6,086 bases of DNA from Balneolales bacterium (GCA_007135895.1 SLHZ01000310.1:1-6086); one strand, 5' to 3'. Positions 1 through 6,086 are shown, counted from the stretch's first letter. Made by a program: numbers and translations. Notes: generated by a model not told the origin, from the letters alone.

Positions 1-1137
1 GTCGAGCAGGCGCTCGATACCGGCTGTCAAGTTCAGGACTCCGTAGGTGGTCAGGAAAAACATGGTCAGCACAGGTGCGATCAGGTTGAGATTGCCAAAC
101 CAGACGGCAACCAGCGCCAGAAAAAGAGTCGCAATCGTACCAAGACGGGGCAGATCATCATCTCCTTCCCCTCTTCCCAGCCATCGGAGCCATTCCGGAA
201 GCACACCGTCACGGGCCAGCGCCTGAAGAACCCTGGGCGCTCCCAGGATGCTGCCCACAGCACTCGACAAGGTGGCACCCCAGACACCGATCAATATGGC
301 ATCTCCCCACAGGGCCATCCTGCGCATGATCAGAGGATCGGCGATTAGTGCATCCGGATCGGCACGCATCGCCAGAAAAATGGGTATGGTCATGTAAATG
401 AGATACCCGGCGCCGACGGCGGCAAATGTCCCCAATGGAATTGATTTTGACGGATTCTTCAGATCACCCGACATGTTGACGCCGGCCATGATACCCGTCA
501 CAGCCGGGAAAAACACGGCAAATACCACCCAGAATGATTCGGTGCTGCGGGTCGTTGCTTCCGACAGATCCGATGGAATTGTTTCCACCGATCCGCCCAG
601 TACAAAAGAGACCAGTGAGAGGACAATACCGGCCATGATGAAGTACTGTACCCGTATGGCGACCCGGGCCGAAATCAATGCCAGTGCGGCCACGGCAATG
701 ACGGTTGCCACACCAACCGCACGGAAACCCAGAAAAGGAAAGACACTCACCACACTCTCAGCAAAACCTACGGTGTACAGCGCAACGGAAAGAGCCTGCG
801 CGAAAAAGAGCGGTATGCCGATCGCGCCGCCCGATTCGATGCCCAAAGAGCGGCTGATCATGTAGTAGGCACCTCCTGTTCGTACCCGCTGATCCGTCGC
901 AATAGCGGCAATGGACATGGAGGTGAGAAAGGTGATGGAAGTGGAGATGGTTACGATGATCAGCGTGCCGACAAGCCCCACATTACCTACCACCCAGCCG
1001 AAACGAAGGTACATGATCACCCCGAGAATCGTCAGGATGGAGGGAGTAAAAACGCCTCCAAACGTACCCAAACCGCCTTCGGCGGAGGGCATAACCTGAT
1101 CGTGTCCAACCGTTTTCTTATGGTATGTTCTTGTCAT
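1..1137 (-). CDS. Cation-chloride cotransporter, SLC12/NKCC-like (APC superfamily), 3' end cut by window edge
   Basis: This inner-membrane transporter is predicted to move chloride together with Na+ and/or K+. The first 379 codons are present and the frame is open to the left edge, so the C-terminal part is missing. Family hallmarks in order: a glycine-rich entry GGLGTFGGVFTPS (21-33) into TM1, GWVVG (47-51), TGGAYYMISRSLG (87-99), LYTVGFAES in TM3 (120-128), FFPAVTGIMAGVNMSGD in TM6 (209-225), and TLSSAVGS leading to GAPRVLQALARDGVLP in TM8. From what is known of NKCC1 structures, the TM3 tyrosine (Y121) and the TM6 proline and threonine (P211, T214) line the K+ site, and the TM8 serine pair (S291, S292) lines the Na+ site. 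All are kept, so Na+ and K+ coupling is inferred. The ATG at 1137 is the first after an in-frame TAA; M16 is a less likely alternative. The gene follows the operon after 171 nt and has its own probable promoter. Family assignment is secure; ion specificity is inferred. Confidence 0.93.
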   Translation of the reverse strand, partial: MTRTYHKKTVGHDQVMPSAEGGLGTFGGVFTPSILTILGVIMYLRFGWVVGNVGLVGTLIIVTISTSITFLTSMSIAAIATDQRVRTGGAYYMISRSLGIESGGAIGIPLFFAQALSVALYTVGFAESVVSVFPFLGFRAVGVATVIAVAALALISARVAIRVQYFIMAGIVLSLVSFVLGGSVETIPSDLSEATTRSTESFWVVFAVFFPAVTGIMAGVNMSGDLKNPSKSIPLGTFAAVGAGYLIYMTIPIFLAMRADPDALIADPLIMRRMALWGDAILIGVWGATLSSAVGSILGAPRVLQALARDGVLPEWLRWLGRGEGDDDLPRLGTIATLFLALVAVWFGNLNLIAPVLTMFFLTTYGVLNLTAGIERLLD

Positions 1138-1168
1138 TCCGGCTAAATTATTACATTACTCCATCAGC

Positions 1169-1199
1169 CAAAAATAGAGACACCAAAGCTGCTGATCAA
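1169..1199 (-). promoter_or_regulatory. Bacteroidota-type promoter for the cotransporter gene
   Basis: Read on the minus strand, TATTTTTG (1176-1169) matches the Bacteroidota -7 consensus TAnnTTTG at every defined base. A TTG (1199-1197) lies 20 nt upstream, within the usual -33 spacing. Transcription would start near 1162, giving a leader of about 25 nt before the ATG at 1137. The surroundings are AT-rich. The match is by eye; a short degenerate motif can arise by chance, but position and spacing both fit. Confidence 0.5.
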
Positions 1200-1308
1200 C
1201 TTTGTTTATTAATGTTTTCAGCGGAGTCTACGGCAGCGGAAATATAATCCCATCAAATGTAACGTTCAGCAGCCTGCATGCATGCGCTTGCCCCTGGCTC
1301 TTCGTCCC

Positions 1309-2538
1309 TCAAAAATTGTAACGCAGCGACCCGGCAATCACATTGCCGGCATTGGCAAAGACCGATTCATCACCGGCCAGGAAGATCTGAGCCAGCAGCT
1401 GCAAGTCCAGATCGGTCATGAGCGACCGGGTGACCGATGGCGATACAAAAAAGGCCGACTCGTCGGGGTACCAGACCGCCGAAACGGCGCCGTCCAGCAA
1501 CGGAGTGATGGAATAGCTGGCCTGCATAGTGACCTGATAACGAGAAAACGACGGATTGTCAGGCGAAAAAGCTTCGGCCATGAGCTGAAACTGCTCCCGT
1601 CCGCCTTCCTTGTTGTATAACAACTCACCGATCATGAAAACACCGCTGGTGAACACGTAATCCGCCGAAACCGAAGCGATGAAATTGTTGTTCCGGTTTT
1701 GGTTCGCATCGCCGAAAAACATTACCTCCCCCTTGAAACCGGCACCCCGGATATTGCCGGCCCAGCCTCCGCCAACTGCCAGCCGCTCCCGGTAGTAACC
1801 GCCGATCACCTGGACATCATACCCCCTGGTATTGAAAGCATAGAGCGCGGCCGCCACGCTGTTCTCAAGGTTATGGCGATCCGGACTAACCGCCACTTCC
1901 ATGCGTGAGGCGAAACCGGAAAAGCGCTGGATTCGGATGGCATCACTGCCCGGCCGTTCGGGGTAGTCGAAGTCGTAGAACGAGTAGATGTTGAACAAGT
2001 CATTGGGGTTGGTCACCGTGTTGATCCCCCAGTTGATACGCTGCCTTCCCGCGCGGACACTCCAGCTGCCTCGTGCCCACTCCCCGTAGAACCGGTCGGG
2101 GATATAATGGAGCAGCCAGTCATCCTGCTCGGTAATCATCCACGAGAGATCCACAAAACCGTCGTCCACATCCACCCCGGATGCATAGCCGGGTATGTCC
2201 CTGACCAGGTCGCCGGCAAAAATACGGGTACGCATCTCCCAGGTGAATGTCAGCTCCGGTGTGGCGAACCAGCGCAGGTTGAGACGGTTCTGAAAGCGGT
2301 ACTCCCACCAGGTCTGCTCACCGAAGGGCAAACCGGCCGGCATTCCGTTTCCGTCAGGATGACCAGCAGGGATACCTGATCCGGCTTCCGGTTCGGGTAT
2401 TTCGGCTGATATGCGCACACCCATGCCCTGAAAATACCCGCCAATGCGGATATCATCCCTCCAGCCGGCTTCCGAGGAATTTGGGAGAAGCGGCAGCAGG
2501 ACGACGATTAGAAAGAATGCCGTTGTACTATGCCGCAT
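1309..2538 (-). CDS. Outer-membrane beta-barrel protein resembling the DUF1302 group
   Basis: This is a predicted outer-membrane protein of 409 residues. A clear signal peptide opens it: basic MRH, hydrophobic AFFLIVVLLPLLP (7-19), then SEA|G with cleavage after residue 24. The mature part alternates polar and hydrophobic/aromatic residues as beta-strands do, and ends in RYNF, the terminal phenylalanine typical of barrels inserted by BamA. Residues 164-200 contain GRQRINWG, then NPNDLFN, then FDFDYPERPGSDA; this resembles DUF1302-type proteins of Proteobacteria, although the usual length there is greater. A Gly/Pro-rich stretch (about 48-75) probably forms a loop. The start at 2538 is preferred over an in-frame ATG at 2571, because 2538 places the signal peptide at the N-terminus and gives an 11-nt overlap with the ATPase gene, suggesting coupled translation. 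As last gene of the operon it is probably the outer-membrane partner of the ABC exporter. A pore versus a receptor/acceptor role cannot be told from sequence. Confidence 0.85.
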   Translation of the reverse strand: MRHSTTAFFLIVVLLPLLPNSSEAGWRDDIRIGGYFQGMGVRISAEIPEPEAGSGIPAGHPDGNGMPAGLPFGEQTWWEYRFQNRLNLRWFATPELTFTWEMRTRIFAGDLVRDIPGYASGVDVDDGFVDLSWMITEQDDWLLHYIPDRFYGEWARGSWSVRAGRQRINWGINTVTNPNDLFNIYSFYDFDYPERPGSDAIRIQRFSGFASRMEVAVSPDRHNLENSVAAALYAFNTRGYDVQVIGGYYRERLAVGGGWAGNIRGAGFKGEVMFFGDANQNRNNNFIASVSADYVFTSGVFMIGELLYNKEGGREQFQLMAEAFSPDNPSFSRYQVTMQASYSITPLLDGAVSAVWYPDESAFFVSPSVTRSLMTDLDLQLLAQIFLAGDESVFANAGNVIAGSLRYNF

Positions 2539-3232
2539 CGGTTTCGGATTTACGGACCTCGTCGGTGTCAATACGACCGTCGACCATGGTGATCACACGC
2601 CGGGCACGCTCGATCACACGCTGGTCATGGGTGGAAAAGATAAACGTGACTCCTTTCTCACGGTTCATCTGCTCCATCAGGTCAAGCAGGTTCATGGCCG
2701 ATGCAGAGTCGAGATTTGCCGTCGGCTCGTCAGCCAGGATGAAGCGGGGCTCCGTCGCCAGGGCACGTGCTACGGCTACACGCTGCTGCTGTCCGCCGGA
2801 AAGTTCACCCGGACGGGCATCCTTCCTGTCGCCCAGGCCCACTTCCTCGAGCAACTGATCGGCACGGCGCTGCATCTCCTCTTTCCCCCGCTTCTGAAGC
2901 AGCATGATGAAAGAGACATTTTCGCGGGCCGTGAAGACCGGAATGAGATTGTAGTGCTGGAAGACAAAACCGATGTTGTTGAGCCGGAAATCGATTCTTT
3001 TTTTGTCGGACAAACCGGTCACATTGGTATCATTGATGAATACACTGCCATCCGACGGCCGGTCGAGTCCGCCCAGCATATTCAATAACGTGGTTTTTCC
3101 CGAACCGGACGGCCCCACGATAGCCGTGAACTCACCTTGTTCAATGCTCATGGTGACTTCACGCAGAGCATGCACGGGAACCGTGTCGGGATTGTAGACT
3201 TTGGATAATTTTTCTGTTTTGATGATGGACAT
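2528..3232 (-). CDS. ABC transporter ATP-binding protein, LolD/MacB type
   Basis: This cytoplasmic ATPase of 234 residues should power the two permeases encoded upstream. All nucleotide-binding motifs are intact: Walker A GPSGSGKTT (40-48), Q-loop Q92 within FVFQHYNLIP, signature LSGGQ (144-148), Walker B ILADEP with catalytic E169, D-loop ANLD (172-175) and switch histidine H202 in STHD. The FVFQxxNLIP Q-loop, the ADEPTANLD stretch and the length are typical of the LolD/MacB/FtsE branch, which works with FtsX-fold permeases. The start at 3232 is the natural N-terminus (MSIIKTEKLSKVY); only a weak ribosome binding site is visible. The gene lies 221 nt from permease B, unusually far for this kind of operon, with repeats and a possible promoter between them. 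It overlaps the barrel gene by 11 nt at its 3' end. The family call is firm; the substrate is unknown. Confidence 0.96.
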   Translation of the reverse strand: MSIIKTEKLSKVYNPDTVPVHALREVTMSIEQGEFTAIVGPSGSGKTTLLNMLGGLDRPSDGSVFINDTNVTGLSDKKRIDFRLNNIGFVFQHYNLIPVFTARENVSFIMLLQKRGKEEMQRRADQLLEEVGLGDRKDARPGELSGGQQQRVAVARALATEPRFILADEPTANLDSASAMNLLDLMEQMNREKGVTFIFSTHDQRVIERARRVITMVDGRIDTDEVRKSETDAA

Positions 3233-3256
3233 GGTTCTGATCTTTTAATTGCAGGT

Positions 3257-3285
3257 GTATAATACTGTTTTAGAATATCTGTTAA
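3257..3285 (-). promoter_or_regulatory. Possible internal promoter for the ATPase and barrel genes
   Basis: Read on the minus strand, TTAACA (3285-3280) is followed 17 nt later by TTATAC (3262-3257), and TATTAT overlaps it two bases upstream. This lies in an AT-rich patch (about 3241-3285) that contrasts with the GC-rich repeat next to it and sits 24 nt from the ATPase ATG. It resembles a sigma-70 promoter rather than the TAnnTTTG type found ahead of the cotransporter, so its use in this host is uncertain. Confidence 0.3.
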
Positions 3286-3443
3286 GAGAGCGGGCACCAG
3301 GCCGGGTCGCGGTCAACGGAGCGGACACCGGTCAACGACGCAAGCTCCGCATCGCCGGCGCGGGCCGCGGTTAACGGAGCAGGAGTCGATCACCTGAGTG
3401 GGCCTCGATCAACGAAACAGACTCCGGTCACCGGCGCAAGCTC
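3279..3443. repeat. Degenerate tandem repeat with 19-bp period between permease B and ATPase genes
   Basis: On the plus strand, units begin with CGRTYAMC and recur every 19 bases at 3310, 3329, 3368, 3387, 3406 and 3425. A divergent 20-base unit occupies 3348-3367, and a partial match lies at 3279-3297. A rough consensus is CGGTCAACGGAGCRGACTC. Units 3310 and 3329 share their first nine bases; unit 3368 differs from 3310 in one of the first 13. The period is not a multiple of three and no long reading frame crosses the array, so it is non-coding. Its end meets the last codons of permease B. Function unknown; the array would be transcribed if the operon is read through. Confidence 0.7.
3328..3357. 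repeat. Long direct repeat, copy 1 (second copy at 3424-3453)
   Basis: These 30 bases match 3424-3453 at 28 positions, including a perfect run of 19 (3339-3357 against 3435-3453). The offset is 96 bases, that is five 19-bp units plus one base, so this looks like a duplication within the array. The differences are at 3335 and 3338. Confidence 0.8.
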
Positions 3444-3453
3444 CGCATCGCCG
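3424..3453. repeat. Long direct repeat, copy 2 (first copy at 3328-3357)
   Basis: This partner of 3328-3357 abuts the TAG stop codon of permease B (3456-3454) without overlapping it. The better-preserved half of the repeat begins immediately after the gene. Confidence 0.8.
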
Positions 3454-4671
3454 CTACTCGCGTGCCGCTACAATGGGATTGAGCCGGATGGCTTTCAATC
3501 CCGGCCATATCGAAGCGATGAGTGTCGCGGCGATCACAATGATGGCGACCACCACGAAATCCTGCCCATCCAGGACGGGATAGATCACCGCGTCGATGCC
3601 AAACTCGGCCAGACCGTCACCGAACATGGAGAGGTCGATGCCATGACGCGAAAGCCATCCGATGGAAAGCCGTGACAGCAGCATACCTGCCGCAGCGCCA
3701 CTCAGGCTCAGCATGACCGACTCCAGCATGATCATGCTGAAAACCCTCCTTTTGCTCATTCCGATAGAAAGCAGCATACCCAGCTCACGCACGCGCTCAA
3801 AAATGGCCATCAGCATGGTATTCAGGATTCCGAAAGCAAGGGCCAGCATGATGATGCCGATAATGAAATAGAGCATGATGCCAATCATATCATTCATGTA
3901 GCGCAGTTCCGGGGAGATTTCATACCAGCTCTGGGCCGAAACCCCGGGAAAGAGGCGGTTCAGATCGGCAACCACCTCATCTACCATTTCCATGTCATGC
4001 AATACCATCGCTATTTCATGCACAACGGGCTCCTGCGCCAGGAGTTCGGAGAGGTGTTCCTTGCGGACAAATACGTTACGTTCATCAAAATCGCTCGAAG
4101 CGGTCCGGTACAAGCCGGATATGGTAAAGGCACCGGCGGTGATTTCATTGTCCATATCCTGGAAACGGACCACAAGACGATGTCCGATTTCAAGATTCAG
4201 CTTTTCGGCAAGACGTTCCCCGATGAACACCGGCTGACGCACGTCAGAGTCCAGGTATTCGCCCACGGTGAGCTGCCGGTGCATCGTGGTAACATCCGGT
4301 TCGGTGTCGATATCGACGCCGATGAGGCGCACACCCGTGGTAGTCAGCGGTGATTGCGCCATAGCATCGGCCCGGCTGCGCATGGTATGGTTGCGTATCC
4401 TTTCATCACCCGCAAGCCAGCGGCTGACCTCTTCTGCTTCCGGGATGTGCATCCACGGTTCCCGTTCGGCCAGGAATTCCGGATGGTGTATCTGCGCATG
4501 ACTTAGCTCACTGCGGATAAGATAATCGGAGCGTTGCTGTACCATGCCTTTGCCCCAGCCCATGGTCACGATTCCGGCCCACAGACCGGCGATGATGGCG
4601 ACCAGAAGAATGCCGCTGCGTGCGGGGTGGCGCCAGATGTTGCGCCATGAGATCGTCAATAACATGTTCAT
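3454..4671 (-). CDS. ABC transporter permease B, FtsX/MacB fold
   Basis: This inner-membrane subunit of 405 residues has the four-helix FtsX/MacB/LolC-E architecture. TM1 is about 19-39 after the amphipathic start ISWRNIWRHPARS. A large extracytoplasmic domain (about 45-260) follows, and TM2 (about 263-289), TM3 (about 311-333) and TM4 (about 371-391) close the protein. After TM2 comes ERVRELGMLLSIGMSKRR, the conserved cytoplasmic helix that contacts the ATPase in this family. The extracytoplasmic domain holds GVRLIGVDID and VFIGERLAEKLNLEIG, typical of the MacB periplasmic domain. The ATG at 4671 is chosen because GAGGA lies 6 nt upstream and the TGA of permease A ends one base before it; an in-frame ATG at 4758 would add 29 atypical residues inside permease A. 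It shares the WRNIWR start and membrane layout with permease A, so the two probably form a heterodimer like LolC/LolE. Confidence 0.93.
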   Translation of the reverse strand: MNMLLTISWRNIWRHPARSGILLVAIIAGLWAGIVTMGWGKGMVQQRSDYLIRSELSHAQIHHPEFLAEREPWMHIPEAEEVSRWLAGDERIRNHTMRSRADAMAQSPLTTTGVRLIGVDIDTEPDVTTMHRQLTVGEYLDSDVRQPVFIGERLAEKLNLEIGHRLVVRFQDMDNEITAGAFTISGLYRTASSDFDERNVFVRKEHLSELLAQEPVVHEIAMVLHDMEMVDEVVADLNRLFPGVSAQSWYEISPELRYMNDMIGIMLYFIIGIIMLALAFGILNTMLMAIFERVRELGMLLSIGMSKRRVFSMIMLESVMLSLSGAAAGMLLSRLSIGWLSRHGIDLSMFGDGLAEFGIDAVIYPVLDGQDFVVVAIIVIAATLIASIWPGLKAIRLNPIVAARE

Positions 4672-4672
4672 A

Positions 4673-5902
4673 TCATTTCCTCGCTGCTTCAAGGATGTTA
4701 AGTCGGAATATTTTGCCCATTGGATAGAGACATATGACCATGGAAAGCATGAATACAATGATCATCTGTTTGTAGAAAAGATCCGGGGATATGGCGAAGG
4801 GCAGAACAGGTTCAAAACCGAACTCCAGCATCGCCTGCGCCGCATCACCGGTCAGCGGTATGGGATTGAAATAGAAGTAGAAGGTTATCAGAAACGAAAT
4901 GACCAGCCCGGCCAGAAGCCCCAGGACACTGATTAACAATGTCTCGATGAAAACCACCTTGCCAAGCTGTCTTCGCTGCATGCCGACGGAGAGCAAGACC
5001 CCGAACTCCCTGGTGCGTTCCATGGTCATGGTGAGGATGGTCCCAAGCAGTCCCAGGGCGATAACCATATACAAAATGCCGGAAATCACATACTGACCCG
5101 CATTGTCGAACTCAATGGCCTGAAGCAGTTCGGGCATAAGCTCCGGCCAGGTCTTGACTACATAGCTGTTCTGACCCTGCAATTCGGACCTCAGGGAACG
5201 GGCCACCTTGTCGGTCAGACGCGGCGTGGCCGGTGTAACCAGCAGCGAGGTAACATGGTCGTAGGCCGAAAGCAGCCACTGGGCATCTACCAGTGAAAGA
5301 TAGACCACCTGGTTGCTCATTTCCGTAATGGGATGATCCATAATGCCGGAGACCGGAAACAAGCCGGCGGCCGTCATGCCAAACCGGCCCTGTCCCAGCA
5401 GTACCAGGGTATCGCCCACTTCCACATTCAGGCGGCGGGCGAAGCCTCTGCCAATAACGGCAGTGCCTTCACCCTTCCCGAAAAACCGTCCTTCCGAAAT
5501 CCGGTCCTTAAGCTGGTTGAGCTGTTGCTCTTTTTCCGGATCAATACCCAGGACAAACCCTCCGCGGGTGGTCTCTTCGCTCGATACCAACATGAAGGTC
5601 TCAATGCGCGGGATAAGAGTCGTGATGTCCGGGTCCGAAGCGCGTACACGACGGGCCAATTCATCATCCCAGGGCATGGCATTGTCCAGCGAAGGTTCTT
5701 TTTCAAAATATTCGTCCTGTATCTGGAGAAACCCCGTATGAAAACGGGCCATGTTATCGATCATCTGATCATGTGATCCGCGGTTCATGGACTCCGGAAG
5801 CACCGCGAAAAAGACGGCAAAGGCAATCGATGAAGCCGTGATGATCGTCCGGCGCCGGTTGCGCCAGATATTCCTCCAGGCAAGTTTAATATAAAGTTTC
5901 AT
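4673..5902 (-). CDS. ABC transporter permease A, FtsX/MacB fold
   Basis: This inner-membrane permease of 409 residues is the first gene of the operon. It opens with LAWRNIWRNRRRT, a basic amphipathic segment, and TM1 (about 19-35). An extracytoplasmic domain of roughly 230 residues follows, with the MacB/LolC-like stretches GFVLGIDPEKE and AVIGRGFARRLNVEVGDTLVLLGQG. TM2 (about 271-294), the coupling segment ERTREFGVLLSVGMQRRQ (295-312), TM3 (about 315-341) and TM4 (about 379-396) complete the fold, ending RLNILEAARK. It carries no ATPase domain, unlike MacB itself, so it depends on the separate ATPase encoded downstream. Its stop is followed after one base by the start of permease B, implying coupled translation and an equimolar pair. 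The start at 5902 gives the standard N-terminus; only a weak AGCAG sits upstream. Family call firm; substrate unknown. Confidence 0.94.
   Translation of the reverse strand: MKLYIKLAWRNIWRNRRRTIITASSIAFAVFFAVLPESMNRGSHDQMIDNMARFHTGFLQIQDEYFEKEPSLDNAMPWDDELARRVRASDPDITTLIPRIETFMLVSSEETTRGGFVLGIDPEKEQQLNQLKDRISEGRFFGKGEGTAVIGRGFARRLNVEVGDTLVLLGQGRFGMTAAGLFPVSGIMDHPITEMSNQVVYLSLVDAQWLLSAYDHVTSLLVTPATPRLTDKVARSLRSELQGQNSYVVKTWPELMPELLQAIEFDNAGQYVISGILYMVIALGLLGTILTMTMERTREFGVLLSVGMQRRQLGKVVFIETLLISVLGLLAGLVISFLITFYFYFNPIPLTGDAAQAMLEFGFEPVLPFAISPDLFYKQMIIVFMLSMVICLYPMGKIFRLNILEAARK
4678..4682 (-). promoter_or_regulatory. Ribosome binding site of permease B
   Basis: GAGGA on the minus strand ends 6 nt before the ATG at 4671 and lies within the last codons of permease A. 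It is the clearest Shine-Dalgarno sequence in the window and decides the start of permease B. Confidence 0.7.
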
Positions 5903-5941
5903 CTGCTTATTTTTTTTGGATTCAATCGGTCAGATGGAGTT

Positions 5942-5991
5942 TCCATGACGTTTTAAATCATGTGCCTGTGTGACTGGTCAACGGTCATGGA
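5942..5991. promoter_or_regulatory. Imperfect inverted repeat in the operon leader, possible operator
   Basis: The arms TCCATGACGTT (5942-5952) and AACGGTCATGGA (5980-5991) are complementary at 11 positions with one unpaired base, separated by 27 bases. Between and partly inside the arms, on the minus strand, lie TTGACC (5981-5976) and TTTAAA (5957-5952), 18 nt apart, a weak sigma-70-like promoter. The layout would suit a dimeric regulator or a long-range leader hairpin. No regulator gene is visible in the window. Confidence 0.4.
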
Positions 5992-6018
5992 CATTTCATA
6001 ATGGTGAAGATGATTTTG

Positions 6019-6049
6019 GGCAAATCCCGGCGGGATTGCCTGTTTTTTT
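6019..6049 (+). terminator. T-tailed hairpin upstream of the operon, terminator-like on the plus strand
   Basis: The left arm GGCAAATCCC (6019-6028) pairs with GGGATTGCC (6032-6040), giving nine pairs with one bulged A and a GGC loop, followed by TG and seven T residues (6043-6049). This is the form of an intrinsic terminator for rightward transcription, yet no rightward gene is seen to its left. Read leftward, the hairpin is preceded by A7 and lacks a T tail, so it could instead be a stem in the operon's leader RNA. Confidence 0.4.
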
Positions 6050-6086
6050 GTAATGACTTGTCGAGTCCGGTCTCTATCGAACGCGA

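Noticed and set aside
398..865. Plus-strand open frame of 155 codons
   Set aside because: It is antisense to the cotransporter reading frame, which carries clear family motifs; its composition is typical of a shadow frame.
1218..1238. Direct repeat CAGCGG twice, 15 bases apart, downstream of the barrel gene
   Set aside because: A six-base repeat in this composition is expected by chance and shows no further structure.
2539..2571. Upstream start (ATG at 2571) for the barrel protein
   Set aside because: It would put 11 polar residues before the signal peptide and extend the overlap with the ATPase gene to 44 nt.
2444..3088. Plus-strand open frame of 214 codons
   Set aside because: It lies antisense to the ATPase gene, whose motifs are all intact. 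The plus-strand product has no recognisable domain.
3279..3453. CRISPR array
   Set aside because: The units are contiguous and degenerate, with no unique spacers, and no cas genes are nearby.
4672..4758. Upstream start (ATG at 4758) for permease B
   Set aside because: The added 29 residues lie within permease A and do not fit the family's N-terminus; the ATG at 4671 has a good ribosome binding site.
5953..6086. Open frames in the leader: a minus-strand frame to the TAA at 5955-5953 (43 codons, ending in a possible 13-residue peptide MSMTVDQSHRHMI), a second minus-strand frame of 33 codons to a TGA near 5985, and a plus-strand frame from 6001
   Set aside because: All run off the right edge or lack ribosome binding sites, and none resembles a known protein. 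The end of an upstream gene cannot be excluded without sequence beyond 6086.

Overview
This 6,086-base window carries five genes, all on the minus strand. They are four complete genes that look like one transport operon, followed by the first 379 codons of an ion cotransporter. The source is probably a Gram-negative bacterium of the Bacteroidota/Balneolota/Rhodothermota group. Three things point there: a perfect match to the Bacteroidota-type -7 promoter box (TAnnTTTG, here TATTTTTG, with a TTG 20 nt upstream) ahead of the cotransporter, weak or absent Shine-Dalgarno sequences at most starts, and an outer-membrane beta-barrel protein. The phylum assignment is inference.

Layout in the direction of transcription (right to left): about 180 nt of leader (6086-5903) with a T-tailed hairpin and an imperfect inverted repeat around a possible promoter; permease A (5902-4673); permease B (4671-3454), one base after the stop of A and with a good ribosome binding site; a 221-nt gap (3453-3233) holding a degenerate tandem repeat of 19-bp period and an AT-rich possible internal promoter; an ABC ATPase of the LolD/MacB type (3232-2528); a signal-peptide-bearing outer-membrane beta-barrel protein (2538-1309) overlapping the ATPase by 11 nt; a 171-nt gap (1308-1138) with the Bacteroidota-like promoter; and a cation-chloride cotransporter (SLC12/NKCC-like) from 1137 that runs off the left edge.

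The four operon genes make a plausible cell-envelope export machine. Two different FtsX/MacB-type permeases would form the inner-membrane heterodimer, the ATPase would drive it, and a barrel resembling the DUF1302 group would sit in the outer membrane. No periplasmic adaptor (MacA-like) or LolA-like carrier is encoded here. The system therefore resembles a LolCDE-like mechanotransmission exporter with a dedicated outer-membrane partner rather than a MacAB-TolC pump. Substrate unknown; a lipid or lipoprotein is the likeliest class by analogy.

The least explained structure is the 19-bp-period repeat between permease B and the ATPase. The cotransporter keeps the residues that bind Na+ and K+ in animal NKCC1, so it is probably a Na+/K+-coupled chloride transporter on its own transcript.
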